Of a DNA stretch of 64,000 bases, positions 1 through 8,939 are shown one piece after another (within the stretch, counting starts at the first letter, position 1; the number at the start of each line of letters is the position of its first letter). Source of the DNA: Mucilaginibacter_A sp050954285. Its GTDB lineage: Bacteria > Bacteroidota > Bacteroidia > Sphingobacteriales > Sphingobacteriaceae. The stretch lies in the NCBI GenBank assembly GCA_050954285.1, contig JBPBPL010000016.1, forward strand, positions 1 to 64,000. The letters are read 5' to 3'. The notes under the pieces were generated by a model that made no database searches, was not told the DNA's origin, and saw nothing but the letters and a program-made list of their open reading frames with translations. The position numbers and the translations under genes are program-made.

Positions 1-59
1 GGGTACATCTTCTTGTCGTTTGGTCACACAAAAAGAACATTCCTGACCGGCTTATCTAA
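1..59 (+). CDS. possible 3' end of a gene cut by the window edge
   Basis: A short open frame runs from base 3 to a TAA at 57-59 and reads VHLLVVWSHKKNIPDRLI. Another frame is open to a TAA at 73-75, so the frame is not certain. It is too short to assign to a family. It may be the tail of an upstream gene. Confidence 0.2.
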   Translation, partial: VHLLVVWSHKKNIPDRLI

Positions 60-156
60 ACCTATAGCATTATAATGAACTGATTTTTAAACATACTCTA
101 TATTATTGTAAATTTAAATTTTTACATAACTACATTTCATATGATATATTTACAAC

Positions 157-1104
157 ATGGAAAATCAGACACACAAAATACATATTGCGTTAGCATTTGA
201 TGAAAATTTTCTTACTCCTTTTTATGCTTTACTTACTTCAATATTTATTAATAATGAAAAAAACAACGTTGTAATACATGCTATCGCTACAGGAGTTACG
301 AATCAGGAAAAAAACAAAATCATCGATTTTGTAAATTCTCACAATGGTGAAATTAACTTCTATGAAATTGATAGTTCATATAATTTAGAAGAATTAAATA
401 CACCCTATTTAAGATCAACAGGATGGACAGTAGCAACTTATTATCGTTTGTTTTTTCCTTTTTTAATTGATCCTAATATTAAACAACTGTTATATATTGA
501 TACTGATGTTATTGTACTTGGTGATTTAGCAGAACTTTATCAAATTGATATTACCCCTTATGCTGTAGGGGCTGTGCCGGATATTGCTATGTTTAGAAAT
601 GATGATCCAAGAATTGTACCCCTCGGGGTAAAAAAGGAAGATTATTTTAATGCTGGCATATTAATTATAAATACTGAAAACTGGAAAAGCCAAAACATTT
701 TTGAAAAAACATTTTCATTTATAAAAGAAAATGAAGAATTAGTAAAATTTCCGGATCAGGATGCTTTGAATCATGTGCTGAATGACAATTATTACAAATT
801 ATCCAACAGATATAATTTTACATGGGATGACATATCTATAGAATTGTCAAAAAAAGAAATTTTAAAAAGCAATATTATAATTCTTCATTACACCGGAATT
901 AAACCCTGGAAATTTTTAAATCCAAACAGGTTAAGATCATTCTATTATTACTATTTAAAAAAATCTCCTCATTCTAATCAAAAAAAGTATGTAGACTTTA
1001 AATTGAACAGAACAATTTTAAAACAATTCATCAAGATTAGAATTATAGAATTTTATTTAAATCACAATTGGATTAGAAAAATCCGTAAAAAATTTCATAA
1101 TTGA
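157..1104 (+). CDS. glycosyltransferase family 8 protein
   Basis: Probable retaining sugar transferase of the GT8 family (LPS glucosyl/galactosyltransferase type), acting on nucleotide sugars at the cytoplasmic face of the membrane. The 315-residue protein shows the GT8 signature: the metal-binding DTD at about residues 115-117 in YIDTDVIV, FNAG at 164-167, PDQDALN at 199-205, and the HYTG..KPW motif at about 244-251. The C-terminal tail is very basic, which suits membrane association. It is followed by another glycosyltransferase and lies upstream of a polysaccharide locus, but an IS relic separates them. The acceptor is unknown. Confidence 0.85.
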   Translation: MENQTHKIHIALAFDENFLTPFYALLTSIFINNEKNNVVIHAIATGVTNQEKNKIIDFVNSHNGEINFYEIDSSYNLEELNTPYLRSTGWTVATYYRLFFPFLIDPNIKQLLYIDTDVIVLGDLAELYQIDITPYAVGAVPDIAMFRNDDPRIVPLGVKKEDYFNAGILIINTENWKSQNIFEKTFSFIKENEELVKFPDQDALNHVLNDNYYKLSNRYNFTWDDISIELSKKEILKSNIIILHYTGIKPWKFLNPNRLRSFYYYYLKKSPHSNQKKYVDFKLNRTILKQFIKIRIIEFYLNHNWIRKIRKKFHN

Positions 1105-1387
1105 TTCACTCAGTAAAAATTGATTTTTGTTGATTTTTTGATCTTAAATAAATTACTTTATTCAGTTTAAAAATATAATATAACCTTGCACTAAATAGTT
1201 TTACATACATCAGTTAGGTTCGCAATTGTATAACAGCTGTAGATTTCAGTTCTACTTCTTTTGAGTACAAATACTTTCTATATATATAAGATGAAATTAT
1301 ATTTTCAATTTTTTCTCTTTAATTAAAAACACAACTTATGTATCTATTACAAAACTCGCTAAATTATCTAATGATCCAATTAACACA

Positions 1388-2560
1388 ATGAATAAACCAA
1401 AATATAAGATACTTTTTTTAACAGCGTACGACCCATTAGACAAAAAATCATGGTCAGGTACACTGTACCACATGCATAGTCAATTAAGTAAATATTTTGA
1501 AATAGAAAATACGGGACCAATACCTTATTTATCTGGTTTTTGGGGATTTGCTTTTAAGTTGTTTGCATCAATAAATCATAGAATATTTAAAAAATACTAT
1601 GACACAAATCATTCAAAACTTGTTGGCAGGTTAAATCTAAAAAAAATTAAAGATAAAGTTTATGGTGATTATGATTTTATCTATGCACCTATTGCTTCAA
1701 GAGAACTAAGTCAGATTAAAAATTTAAAAACGCCGGTTATATATGCATCCGATATTACTTTTGATTTGATTAAAAGTAAATACGGATTTGATAACCACTA
1801 TAAGTTTTCTATTAAAGAAGGTGATGATATAGAAAGTTTAGCAATCAAAAATGCAACTTATTGTTTGTATCCATCAGAGTGGGCGGCAGCATCAGCAATA
1901 GATAAATATGGGGCAGAGCCGGACAAAGTATTTGTTGTTCCGTTAGGAGCAAACATCAGTTACTTGCCAAACTATAATATTGAGGAAAAAGCAAATATTG
2001 TTAACCTTGAAATACTTTTTTTAGGAGTTGACTGGGTTAGAAAAGGAGGTGATATTGTTATTAAAACTTATCAGAAATTAAAAGAACATAATTATAATGT
2101 ACATTTAACAATATGTGGTTGCGTGCCACCAATTGATCTTACAAATACTGACATCACAGTTATACCATTTTTGGATAAGAACAACTTAAGAGATTACGAA
2201 ATATTTAATCAGCTATTGATTGATACGCATTTGTTATTTGTTCCATCAGAAGCAGAAGCTTATGGTATTGTTTTTTGTGAAGCTGCGGCTTACGGTATTC
2301 CTGTAATTAGCAGGGATGTAGGTGGAATTTCTTCTATTGTCAAAAACGGTATAAATGGGTATTGTTTGCCACATGATTCTACGGAAATGGCATACTTCGA
2401 AGTTATTAGTAAGATTAGTAAAGACGAGGAGATGTATAGAAAATTAAGTGTTGCAAGTAGAAGTTTATATTTGAAAAAATTAAATTGGGATAATTGGGGG
2501 GAGAAGGTTTCGGTTATTATTAAAAATCATTTAAAATCTAGTAACATACTTAATGGTTAG
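1388..2560 (+). CDS. glycosyltransferase family 4 (GT-B) protein
   Basis: A 390-residue retaining glycosyltransferase of the GT4 type. The N-terminal domain starts with a beta strand (YKILFLTAYDP). The C-terminal nucleotide-sugar domain carries the diphosphate-binding GVDWVRKGGD at about 213-222 and the E-x7-E motif at about E290/E298 (SEAEAYGIVFCEAAAYG), followed by GIPVIS and GGISSIV, as is usual for the family. It is co-oriented with the GT8 gene 283 bp upstream, and both probably decorate a cell-surface glycan. The donor and acceptor cannot be read from sequence. Confidence 0.85.
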   Translation: MNKPKYKILFLTAYDPLDKKSWSGTLYHMHSQLSKYFEIENTGPIPYLSGFWGFAFKLFASINHRIFKKYYDTNHSKLVGRLNLKKIKDKVYGDYDFIYAPIASRELSQIKNLKTPVIYASDITFDLIKSKYGFDNHYKFSIKEGDDIESLAIKNATYCLYPSEWAAASAIDKYGAEPDKVFVVPLGANISYLPNYNIEEKANIVNLEILFLGVDWVRKGGDIVIKTYQKLKEHNYNVHLTICGCVPPIDLTNTDITVIPFLDKNNLRDYEIFNQLLIDTHLLFVPSEAEAYGIVFCEAAAYGIPVISRDVGGISSIVKNGINGYCLPHDSTEMAYFEVISKISKDEEMYRKLSVASRSLYLKKLNWDNWGEKVSVIIKNHLKSSNILNG

Positions 2561-2633
2561 CTGGTTAACTTATACAAACGATTAAATACTATAATAATAG
2601 AGCCTGTTTTAAATCAGTTTTAGTTATTCTATA

Positions 2634-2648
2634 AGCTTCTTTTATCAC
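2634..2648 (+). repeat. dispersed CTTCTTTTA element, partial, at IS edge
   Basis: AGCTTCTTTTATCACT matches the first half of the dispersed element. The A-rich second half is missing, and the sequence runs straight into the probable IS end at about 2652. The IS may have inserted into this copy. Confidence 0.6.
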
Positions 2649-2653
2649 TTAAG

Positions 2654-3240
2654 AACATGTTTAAATTTGACTTAGGATATTCTTGCTAAAATGATAGATA
2701 AAAAGCTTAACTGAATAAAAGCCATAGCAGCTATAGGCGTTTTTTCATAGTCTTTAGGACCTTTCCACCTGCCATCGTCCCTTCTGCGGGACGAAGCCTT
2801 GCGAAGAATCAGGTTTTTGTGTAATTTCCGTTTTCCATTTATGTAACTGTCCAACCACTTTACCGAATTCACGGCGGTAAGCCCCGTCAGCACGGATGAG
2901 TTCCATCCGGTTACTATTCTTTTCAACCTGCCACAACAAGTCATAACCAACCACAGAATCCTGCACATCATCACCAGAGAAACACTGATTGCCAGCGGCA
3001 AACCTAACTTATCTACCGCTAAATGTCTTTTCGGCCGTTTATCCTCTTGTTCCCGTCTATGCCTGTTTCTATTGCTATAAAGCCTGCCTTCTTCACACTT
3101 TGGCTGTCGATCGCCACTGCACTGGTATGAGCCTCCAGTTGCCTGCGCTTTCGCTCATTAATCACCAACTCATTAAGAAGACCAGTATCTACTGCCCTGC
3201 TGCACCGGTAGTTCATTTTCCTAGCTTTGCCTGGTTTGAC
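2654..3240 (-). pseudogene. decayed IS5-type transposase
   Basis: Minus-strand remains of an IS5-group DDE transposase split over several frames. Recognisable pieces, in order along the minus strand, are VAIDSQSVKK with NKRINGRK (about 3010-3110), PLAISVSLVMM (near 2990), LIRADGAYRREFG and the GRWQVERS region (2754-2900), and a C-terminal KDYEKTPIAAMAFIQL (about 2690-2760). At least two frameshifts separate them, so no intact product can be made. The sequence at about 2652 (AGAACATGTTTAAATTTGAC) resembles an IS5-family terminal repeat, but I could not locate the second end. The piece abuts an IS1182-type remnant. Confidence 0.75.
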
Positions 3241-3964
3241 TGATATTCGGGTATCCGGATCGTGCGGACTGTAATGGGTTTTGTTACTTACTAGCTGCGC
3301 CATTTCGTGAACAGACCCTGGAGACCCCTGCGGAATATTGCGCAATTTCTACTGATGTCTTTCTAGGTTTCTTAACTGGTGGTCAGGTGCGCTGATATAG
3401 GATTCCCTGAGAGGATCATTTTTTTTCCGGGTTCCTGGTTTTCTTCCTCTATTTTTTGAAGGTGATTTGCGAGCGAATCTTTCGGTTGCTTTAGAACCAG
3501 GCTTTCCATAGAGAAATTCGCCTTTACTGGTGCTGAATCCACGGCCTGGGTATGCCCACTGACCTACCAGCAGTTACACAAAGCGTAAATACTTTGTTAA
3601 AGAGTGTTTCAAAAAGAATGATAGGATACAATTGCCTGGTCCGGCTAATGGTAGAATGCCAGGGCAATTCTTCGTCTATATCAAAGCCTAAGAAGTACAG
3701 CACGTTCATTCGCATGGAGCAGTGTTCTACCAGTTTCCGGTCAGAAGTAATGTTCTCCAGGTAATCGGTCAGTAGCAGTTTAAAGAAAACCATTGGGTCA
3801 ATCGACGGGTTACCCGTCTTGCCGTAAAGTTCTTTGGTGTCCTTGTAAAGAAAACTCAAATCGAGCGTTTCGCGGAACCTGCGATAGAAATTTTCTTTGG
3901 GAACCCGGTTCGACAACTGGAAACTCATGAACAGCTTTTCGGTGTAATCCTTTCTGCCTTGCAT
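3240..3964 (-). pseudogene. decayed IS1182-family transposase
   Basis: The minus-strand start at 3964 opens 146 residues typical of IS1182-family transposases: an N-terminal DUF772-type domain with NPSIDPMVFFKLLL and DELPWHSTISRTRQL-like text. The frame then breaks near 3524. Continuation motifs (NKTHYSPHDPDTRISVKPGKAR) appear in another frame around 3240-3300, and then the text changes to an IS5-type transposase. The catalytic C-terminal part is therefore lost or replaced. This is a nested or recombined IS relic. The sequence just upstream (about 3995-4045, with TTCTGCAACAGCCAC) may be the IS1182 end. Confidence 0.75.
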
Positions 3965-4079
3965 GCCCTTAAATTACATAATTTACTAGCTAAATAAAAG
4001 AAAAAATACCCCTGTATTCGAGTTCTGCAACAGCCACAAAGGGTTTTTTATATGATTTCTAACCTCAGTAAGTAAGGTT

Positions 4080-4268
4080 TCAAGCTTCTGAAATAAACAG
4101 TGAGTATTGTTCGCTACATTTCTGCAATCCAGTAATAGTAGCCGAAGTAGCCCCAATTATTATGAAACTAAATCCTATCTTATTTTCCTTTGTCATATAA
4201 TCCAAAAAATCCTGTTTCGTTAATCCCAAAACGGTGGCAGGAAGGGAATCAATATCCCTTAAATACAA
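4080..4268 (-). CDS. small hypothetical ORF, doubtful
   Basis: A 62-residue minus-strand frame (MYLRDIDSLPATVLGLTKQD at its N-terminus). The frame is open for some codons upstream of the ATG, so it may be the remnant of a longer gene disrupted near the IS relic. I do not recognise the family. The rest of 3965-4518 shows no other convincing gene. Confidence 0.25.
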   Translation of the reverse strand: MYLRDIDSLPATVLGLTKQDFLDYMTKENKIGFSFIIIGATSATITGLQKCSEQYSLFISEA

Positions 4269-4518
4269 AGTAGGCTTTTGTTTAAATTTATTTTTTTGCC
4301 ACTATACTTTTTGGAAATCTCTAGGATTGGACTTCATATTGGGTGCCTTTTTTGTCGTACATATTATTGCTTCTTATGTAAGCTTAAATGCAAACAAAAT
4401 AAGAATAACTAAAAAGCAAAAAACGTTTGCTTTAAAAGCTACTTAAAAAATGAAAGCTTAGTTATTTCAAGCTGCAGGCGTTGTATTTAGTTATTGTACA
4501 TCGCTAAGTAAAGCCGTA

Positions 4519-7500
4519 CTACTGAGCCGTGAACCGTAATCCCTTCAAGTTAAACTGGTGATACTGGTTGCCGTAATCGCCCTGCTGGTTAATGACCAGA
4601 TAGCCGGGCCTGGTCATGTCGGCACCGGCTTCCAAAGGCGAACTGACCACAACGGGCGCATACTTTCCGATCTGAAAGGTAAAGATGCCGTTCGCATAAG
4701 TATAGCTGAAACTGGTAAACAGCTTAAGCTCTCCGTAGCTATAACCACCATCACTGCCGGTAATTGTAACACCATTTACCCTCAACGACCGGGCATACGC
4801 ATCAGCTGCATGTTCTTCAAAACGGGCAATTACTTTTCCTGCTTGGTCGGTAAAATCCAAATAGTTAGCTGATCCATCGTGAAAGGTCGGCTGGCTGTTA
4901 TCAAAACTTAATTGACCAGATAGTGTATAAGTGTCTTTATTTCCATCAGCAAGTTTGCATCTTACTTTGCTGTAATTGGATGTACCTATAGAAACAGAGT
5001 TATCCCCTTTCTCATAAGCATAATTTCCTGTGCTGAAATTTGTTGGCTGCGTTATAACACTCCATATGCTATTTCCAGTAAAGTTAGTTGCGTTGACAGG
5101 CAAAGCGTTTAGAAGGTTTGCTGTATCGACTATTGGTGTTACCGGAGCACTTACACTTAATGGCAAAGACATTTCTTTAACAGAAGACAGATTACTAACT
5201 TTTATCAAATGTATGCCTGCGTGTTTGCTTTCATCACAATACACATAATATAAATCACTACCAACTTTCGCGAGCTGCGTTTTGAAAGAATTACCGGCCC
5301 AATAACTTGTATTTTGCGTATAGCTAACCCGGACATTGTCTGTTCCGAACTGGCCGATGAACAGGCCATCTTCGTTAAAGTGATTGGTGTAAGTTGTTTC
5401 CGTGAACCTGCCCAGCTCGCAGTTGACATGCCAAAAAATATTTGCCCCGTTAATATCTGCCCGGCATTGATTGGACTGGCCAGAATAGTCAAACCAGCCA
5501 TTGCGTGAAAACTCACCACCGTAACTTTCCGGCAAGCTCTTGCTGGCCAGCCATTCCCATTTGTTATCACCTGTTTTGATAGAACCTAAATGATAACCTT
5601 TGCCAGTTGTAACCCCATTGAACACCGGACCATAAAATTGATCAAAAAAGAAATACCGGTTAGGGTTTGTTGAGGCCCCAAAAGTGTTATTGATGTAGAA
5701 AACCGGCTGACCGGGGTTTGTTGCAAAAGCAGGCGTAGTTACAATGGTAGTATAGGTACCCCAGACAGGCGTTTGCGAACCGTCAGCGTTAGAAGTAAAA
5801 CCCGTCAGGTTTGCTTTTCGGATGACGCTAAGACCGGAATTGTCAAAATCGCGTGCCCATAAACTGCCGTCTTGTTCCAGCACCTGATTATTGAGATTAA
5901 TACCGGTAAAGAGAATAGCTCCGGTAGGCAGCAAGTCGTACAATTTTCCACCGCCAATACCATATTGATGGTTATTATTTAGCGTTACAACCTGATCAAA
6001 CTGACCGTAAGTATCTAGATCGGTTGTTGAAAACCAGTTATATCTAAGCTCCCAGCTATGGTTGATATCAGTCGTAACCTTACTAAAATCTACCTGATAT
6101 TCCAAAGCATCGGCAAACATGGATGCAGGGTTGTTCGGGTCTATATTAACACTGCGGCAAAACGGTACGTAGGAGATTTTCTCTATAAATGTCCGGCCAG
6201 TATTATAATGCATCAAGCGGTAGTTTCCCGGATCGAACACCCAAAAAGAACCATCGGGCTGATAGGTAATGGCCGCATTTCGAGTTACCGGTGAATTGTC
6301 CCCACGTTTGTTATGGAACAGAAACCTATAGTCGGTTACGGCTGGATTAGTTGCATTACCACCAGCTGAACCTAAAACAACACCGCTTGGCGCACCCGTG
6401 CTCGCATTGTAAAATTTAATCTGGTGGCTTGATCGGTCTGTTACAGCAAGCTCACCACCATTTGAAATGGCTATTGCATCGCTTTGAACAGGTAAACTCA
6501 TTCCGGTTATTATTACAGAGCCATCTGAGCTTGTAACATACTGTGTTACCTGATTATTTAAACTAATCCATAAATAATTCTGATAAAGGGCAATGCTTGC
6601 AGCACGAAAAGATAATTTGTTTTTTTTAATCAGAGAAATTTTATTGGTTATACTATAAACTTCGATAGTAGAATCTGATCTCCCAACGAAAATATAACTG
6701 TCATTTAAGGCAATGCAATCAATATTATTATTACTTACACCGAATACAGAGTTGTACAATCTACCATCAATTCCGATCCTCGCTTTAGTAGTACCTGCTG
6801 GAAATATAACTTCGCTGTCATCGCTAATATTTGTGGCAAAGAGAAAGTTCGGGGCAGGATAATCATGGACACTACCAGAATAAGGGTCTGCACCACCCCA
6901 AAACACCATTGTGCTATTTTTTGCAACACAGTTCACGGCCATAGTTTGAGAGCCTTCTAAAACATTATAAGCTGCGCCCAAATCGCTTAACGGTATTTTC
7001 TGGTGCTTTTCATCACGTTCTGCATACCCTTCTGCCAAGTATAGATTATTTGCTGTACATGCAATACCAAAAAAACCATTTCCGGGATTAATCTGGTTAT
7101 TAATATGACTGTCCGAACTGTTGCCAATCACACCCAACCAGTCATACTGCACATTATTGAAAAGGGCCTTCACTGTATAGGTGCCATATGGTGCAATCGT
7201 AATGCCATCATCTAAATATCCATCCCATTGCCCAACATAGCATCCTGCATCATATTTTACACCACTCCACAGGGTGCGGACTAAATTACCATCTGCATTA
7301 TATACACCGGCAGAAGTGTTTACAGAACTAGTTAGTTCAAAATTGAAGATACCATTGATCGTACTTGCAGCGGTGTCAGAATTTGCATTTAACGTATTGT
7401 TATTGATAATAATTGTTGCTTTTGAGGTAACATTATAACAACAATCAATTTTTTTAACCTGCTGGGCATCTAATTTGGGAGAAATAATTAACAATATAAA

Positions 7501-7521
7501 TATGTAATGAAATATTCTCAT
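4519..7521 (-). CDS. large secreted beta-propeller-like protein with FlgD-type Ig domain
   Basis: A 1000-residue exported protein of unknown role. It starts with a signal peptide (MRIFHYIFILLIISPKLDA, cleavage likely before QQ). About residues 45-130 resemble a FlgD-type Ig fold (VYNADGNLVRTLWSG, QWDGYLDDG, APYGTYTVKA). The middle consists of repeated YWTD/NHL-like strands, such as DGSFWVFDPGNYRLMHY and GGELAVTDRSSHQIKFY, suggesting a propeller. The last 200 residues form a jelly-roll-like region that could bind carbohydrate. No catalytic motif is evident. It is transcribed away from the exopolysaccharide genes, so a role in binding or organising that glycan is only inferred. Confidence 0.7.
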   Translation of the reverse strand: MRIFHYIFILLIISPKLDAQQVKKIDCCYNVTSKATIIINNNTLNANSDTAASTINGIFNFELTSSVNTSAGVYNADGNLVRTLWSGVKYDAGCYVGQWDGYLDDGITIAPYGTYTVKALFNNVQYDWLGVIGNSSDSHINNQINPGNGFFGIACTANNLYLAEGYAERDEKHQKIPLSDLGAAYNVLEGSQTMAVNCVAKNSTMVFWGGADPYSGSVHDYPAPNFLFATNISDDSEVIFPAGTTKARIGIDGRLYNSVFGVSNNNIDCIALNDSYIFVGRSDSTIEVYSITNKISLIKKNKLSFRAASIALYQNYLWISLNNQVTQYVTSSDGSVIITGMSLPVQSDAIAISNGGELAVTDRSSHQIKFYNASTGAPSGVVLGSAGGNATNPAVTDYRFLFHNKRGDNSPVTRNAAITYQPDGSFWVFDPGNYRLMHYNTGRTFIEKISYVPFCRSVNIDPNNPASMFADALEYQVDFSKVTTDINHSWELRYNWFSTTDLDTYGQFDQVVTLNNNHQYGIGGGKLYDLLPTGAILFTGINLNNQVLEQDGSLWARDFDNSGLSVIRKANLTGFTSNADGSQTPVWGTYTTIVTTPAFATNPGQPVFYINNTFGASTNPNRYFFFDQFYGPVFNGVTTGKGYHLGSIKTGDNKWEWLASKSLPESYGGEFSRNGWFDYSGQSNQCRADINGANIFWHVNCELGRFTETTYTNHFNEDGLFIGQFGTDNVRVSYTQNTSYWAGNSFKTQLAKVGSDLYYVYCDESKHAGIHLIKVSNLSSVKEMSLPLSVSAPVTPIVDTANLLNALPVNATNFTGNSIWSVITQPTNFSTGNYAYEKGDNSVSIGTSNYSKVRCKLADGNKDTYTLSGQLSFDNSQPTFHDGSANYLDFTDQAGKVIARFEEHAADAYARSLRVNGVTITGSDGGYSYGELKLFTSFSYTYANGIFTFQIGKYAPVVVSSPLEAGADMTRPGYLVINQQGDYGNQYHQFNLKGLRFTAQ

Positions 7522-7785
7522 CTAATAATATTAAACCAAAAAAATAAATCTAGTTGAATTTTATATAATATTTAGCAAGAAAACAAATAATTTCGTAAAA
7601 CTTAATTGTTTTTGTTGCAAAATTGATTTATTAATTACTTTATATATACCATCCTTGTAACGACTAATTTGCTCAAAAAGTTATTCAGTATAAAGAATTA
7701 TCATAGCAAAAGGGCTTACAGGCAAATAATATATTCTTCAAAAAATACTTTTTAAGGAGCGTTATTTAATTGCATTAAAATTAAA

Positions 7786-7812
7786 AATGCTTCTTTTATG
7801 CCTGTAAATTTT
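7786..7812 (+). repeat. dispersed CTTCTTTTA element
   Basis: AATGCTTCTTTTATGCCTG followed by TAAATTTT. It forms a widely spaced inverted pair with the copy at 7868-7882. Confidence 0.75.
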
Positions 7813-7860
7813 GTTTTTGAAAATTGATGCTTACATAAAAAAGCACAGTAAATTTTAAAA

Positions 7861-7882
7861 TTCAAGTGATAAAAGAAGCATT
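7861..7882 (-). repeat. dispersed CTTCTTTTA element, inverted partner
   Basis: GTGATAAAAGAAGCATT on the plus strand, preceded by AAATTTTAAAATTC. It is the reverse-oriented partner of the copy at 7786. Confidence 0.75.
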
Positions 7883-8134
7883 GAAGAAATCATAAATAAA
7901 ATTTAAATGTGCTTTTAATTGTACAAAAGTTAGTTAAACCAATAGCTAGGCATAATGAGTATATAAATGCGAAATGTTAATATATAAATAGGATCTGCTT
8001 GTAAAAACAGATTGTCTTCATAAAATCTTTTTGACCCAAGCTTTCGTACTTATTTAAACTAAAACTCATTTAATTAAAAACAAATATTATTTAGCTGTGT
8101 ATATTTCGCATTAACTATTTAAAACCAATATATT

Positions 8135-8608
8135 ATGAAAACCAAATTATTATTTTCTACTGTTTTAGCTTCATTTTTATTTTTTTTGGGTGTGAAAGCA
8201 ATTGATTCTCACTCGGCCAAAAAAGTTTATTCCAAAATTACTGCTGATGATAAAAGTGCGCTGATTGCCGAAGTGACCCGCAACATCGAATACGATTTTG
8301 CTAAAGCTTCTGTTAGAAAAAACTATTATGACAACCTGAATAAGCTGGCAAAAGTAGTGATTGATGATGATTATGTAATATCTCTTCGCGGACATGCAGA
8401 TTCTATTGGTCAGTACAAACCGAACTGGGTATTGTCAGAAAAAAGAGCCGTAGAAGTAAAAGACTACTTGATTTCAAAAGGCGTTAAGAAAGACCGGATT
8501 GTAGCTATACCTTACGGAAGTACAATACCCATTGCAACAAATAAAACTGCTGAAGGCAGACAAAAAAATAGGAGAGTAGAAATTAAATTAAAGGAAATCA
8601 GCAAGTAA
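8135..8608 (+). CDS. OmpA-family C-terminal domain protein
   Basis: A 157-residue exported protein consisting of a signal peptide (about residues 1-23) and one OmpA-like peptidoglycan-binding domain. Family hallmarks are GHADS at 86-90, the N..LS..RA..V..YL helix at about 97-112, and NRRVEI at 145-150. Such domains bind diaminopimelate in peptidoglycan and anchor the envelope. No outer-membrane barrel and no lipobox are present, so it is probably periplasmic. It lies 331 bp upstream of the polysaccharide export genes in the same direction, with a strong hairpin between them. Confidence 0.85.
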   Translation: MKTKLLFSTVLASFLFFLGVKAIDSHSAKKVYSKITADDKSALIAEVTRNIEYDFAKASVRKNYYDNLNKLAKVVIDDDYVISLRGHADSIGQYKPNWVLSEKRAVEVKDYLISKGVKKDRIVAIPYGSTIPIATNKTAEGRQKNRRVEIKLKEISK

Positions 8609-8649
8609 ACCTCATTTGCTGAGTCAATTAAATTTTTATAAGAACTCTA

Positions 8650-8672
8650 ATGCTTCTTTTATCGTATTAAAA
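8650..8672 (+). repeat. dispersed CTTCTTTTA element
   Basis: ATGCTTCTTTTATCG followed by TATTAAAATG, 42 bp after the OmpA-domain gene. Confidence 0.75.
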
Positions 8673-8800
8673 TGTGTTTACCTTAATAAAATAGTTTGAT
8701 CAATAAAAGCAACAACATATAATTTTCGGTTTTATGTTGAAGGCAAAACCGGGTTTGTCCATTTGTAATTAAATTTAATTATTTTGAATTTTTGTTAAAT

Positions 8801-8835
8801 GAACTCCTGATATAATAAAAATTTATCAGGAGTTC
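8801..8835. terminator. 12-bp perfect hairpin ahead of the polysaccharide operon
   Basis: GAACTCCTGATA (8801-8812) and TATCAGGAGTTC (8824-8835) are perfect inverted repeats with an 11-base AT-rich loop. The T-run after it is weak. It could be the terminator of the OmpA-domain gene, or a symmetric operator or leader structure about 105 bp before the export gene. Confidence 0.5.
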
Positions 8836-8893
8836 TTATATCGAACGATAAAAATTTTAATATAATCATCTATTTCTTATCAAATTTTTAAAC

Positions 8894-8901
8894 TATTTTT
8901 G
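8894..8901 (+). promoter_or_regulatory. promoter -7-like element TATTTTTG
   Basis: Exact match to the Bacteroidota -7 consensus TAnnTTTG, 38 bp before the ATG at 8940. No clear TTTG/TTG -33 element is seen at the expected spacing, so the call is tentative. Confidence 0.35.
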
Positions 8902-8939
8902 TATATTGTTTTTGCTATAAAACCTTTAAAATTCTTAAA

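Larger units (their letters stand above)
7522..8134. other. divergent intergenic region, 613 bp
   Basis: AT-rich region between two divergent genes that must hold both promoters. I see no convincing gene. It contains an inverted pair of the dispersed element at 7786-7812 and 7868-7882. Confidence 0.6.
8609..8939. other. intergenic region upstream of the export lipoprotein, 331 bp
   Basis: No gene seen. It holds a dispersed element (8650-8672), a 12-bp-stem hairpin (8801-8835) and a promoter-like TATTTTTG (8894-8901), each listed separately. Confidence 0.6.

Noticed and set aside
1250..1270. CTACTTCTTTTGAGTAC as an element copy
   Set aside because: Core ends in G instead of A and lacks the A-rich half.
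2989..3243. Plus-strand frames across the IS relic
   Set aside because: The transposase text is on the minus strand; these are antisense frames.
4234..4446. 70-codon plus-strand frame next to the IS relic
   Set aside because: No recognisable domain, overlaps another doubtful frame, and lies in degraded sequence.
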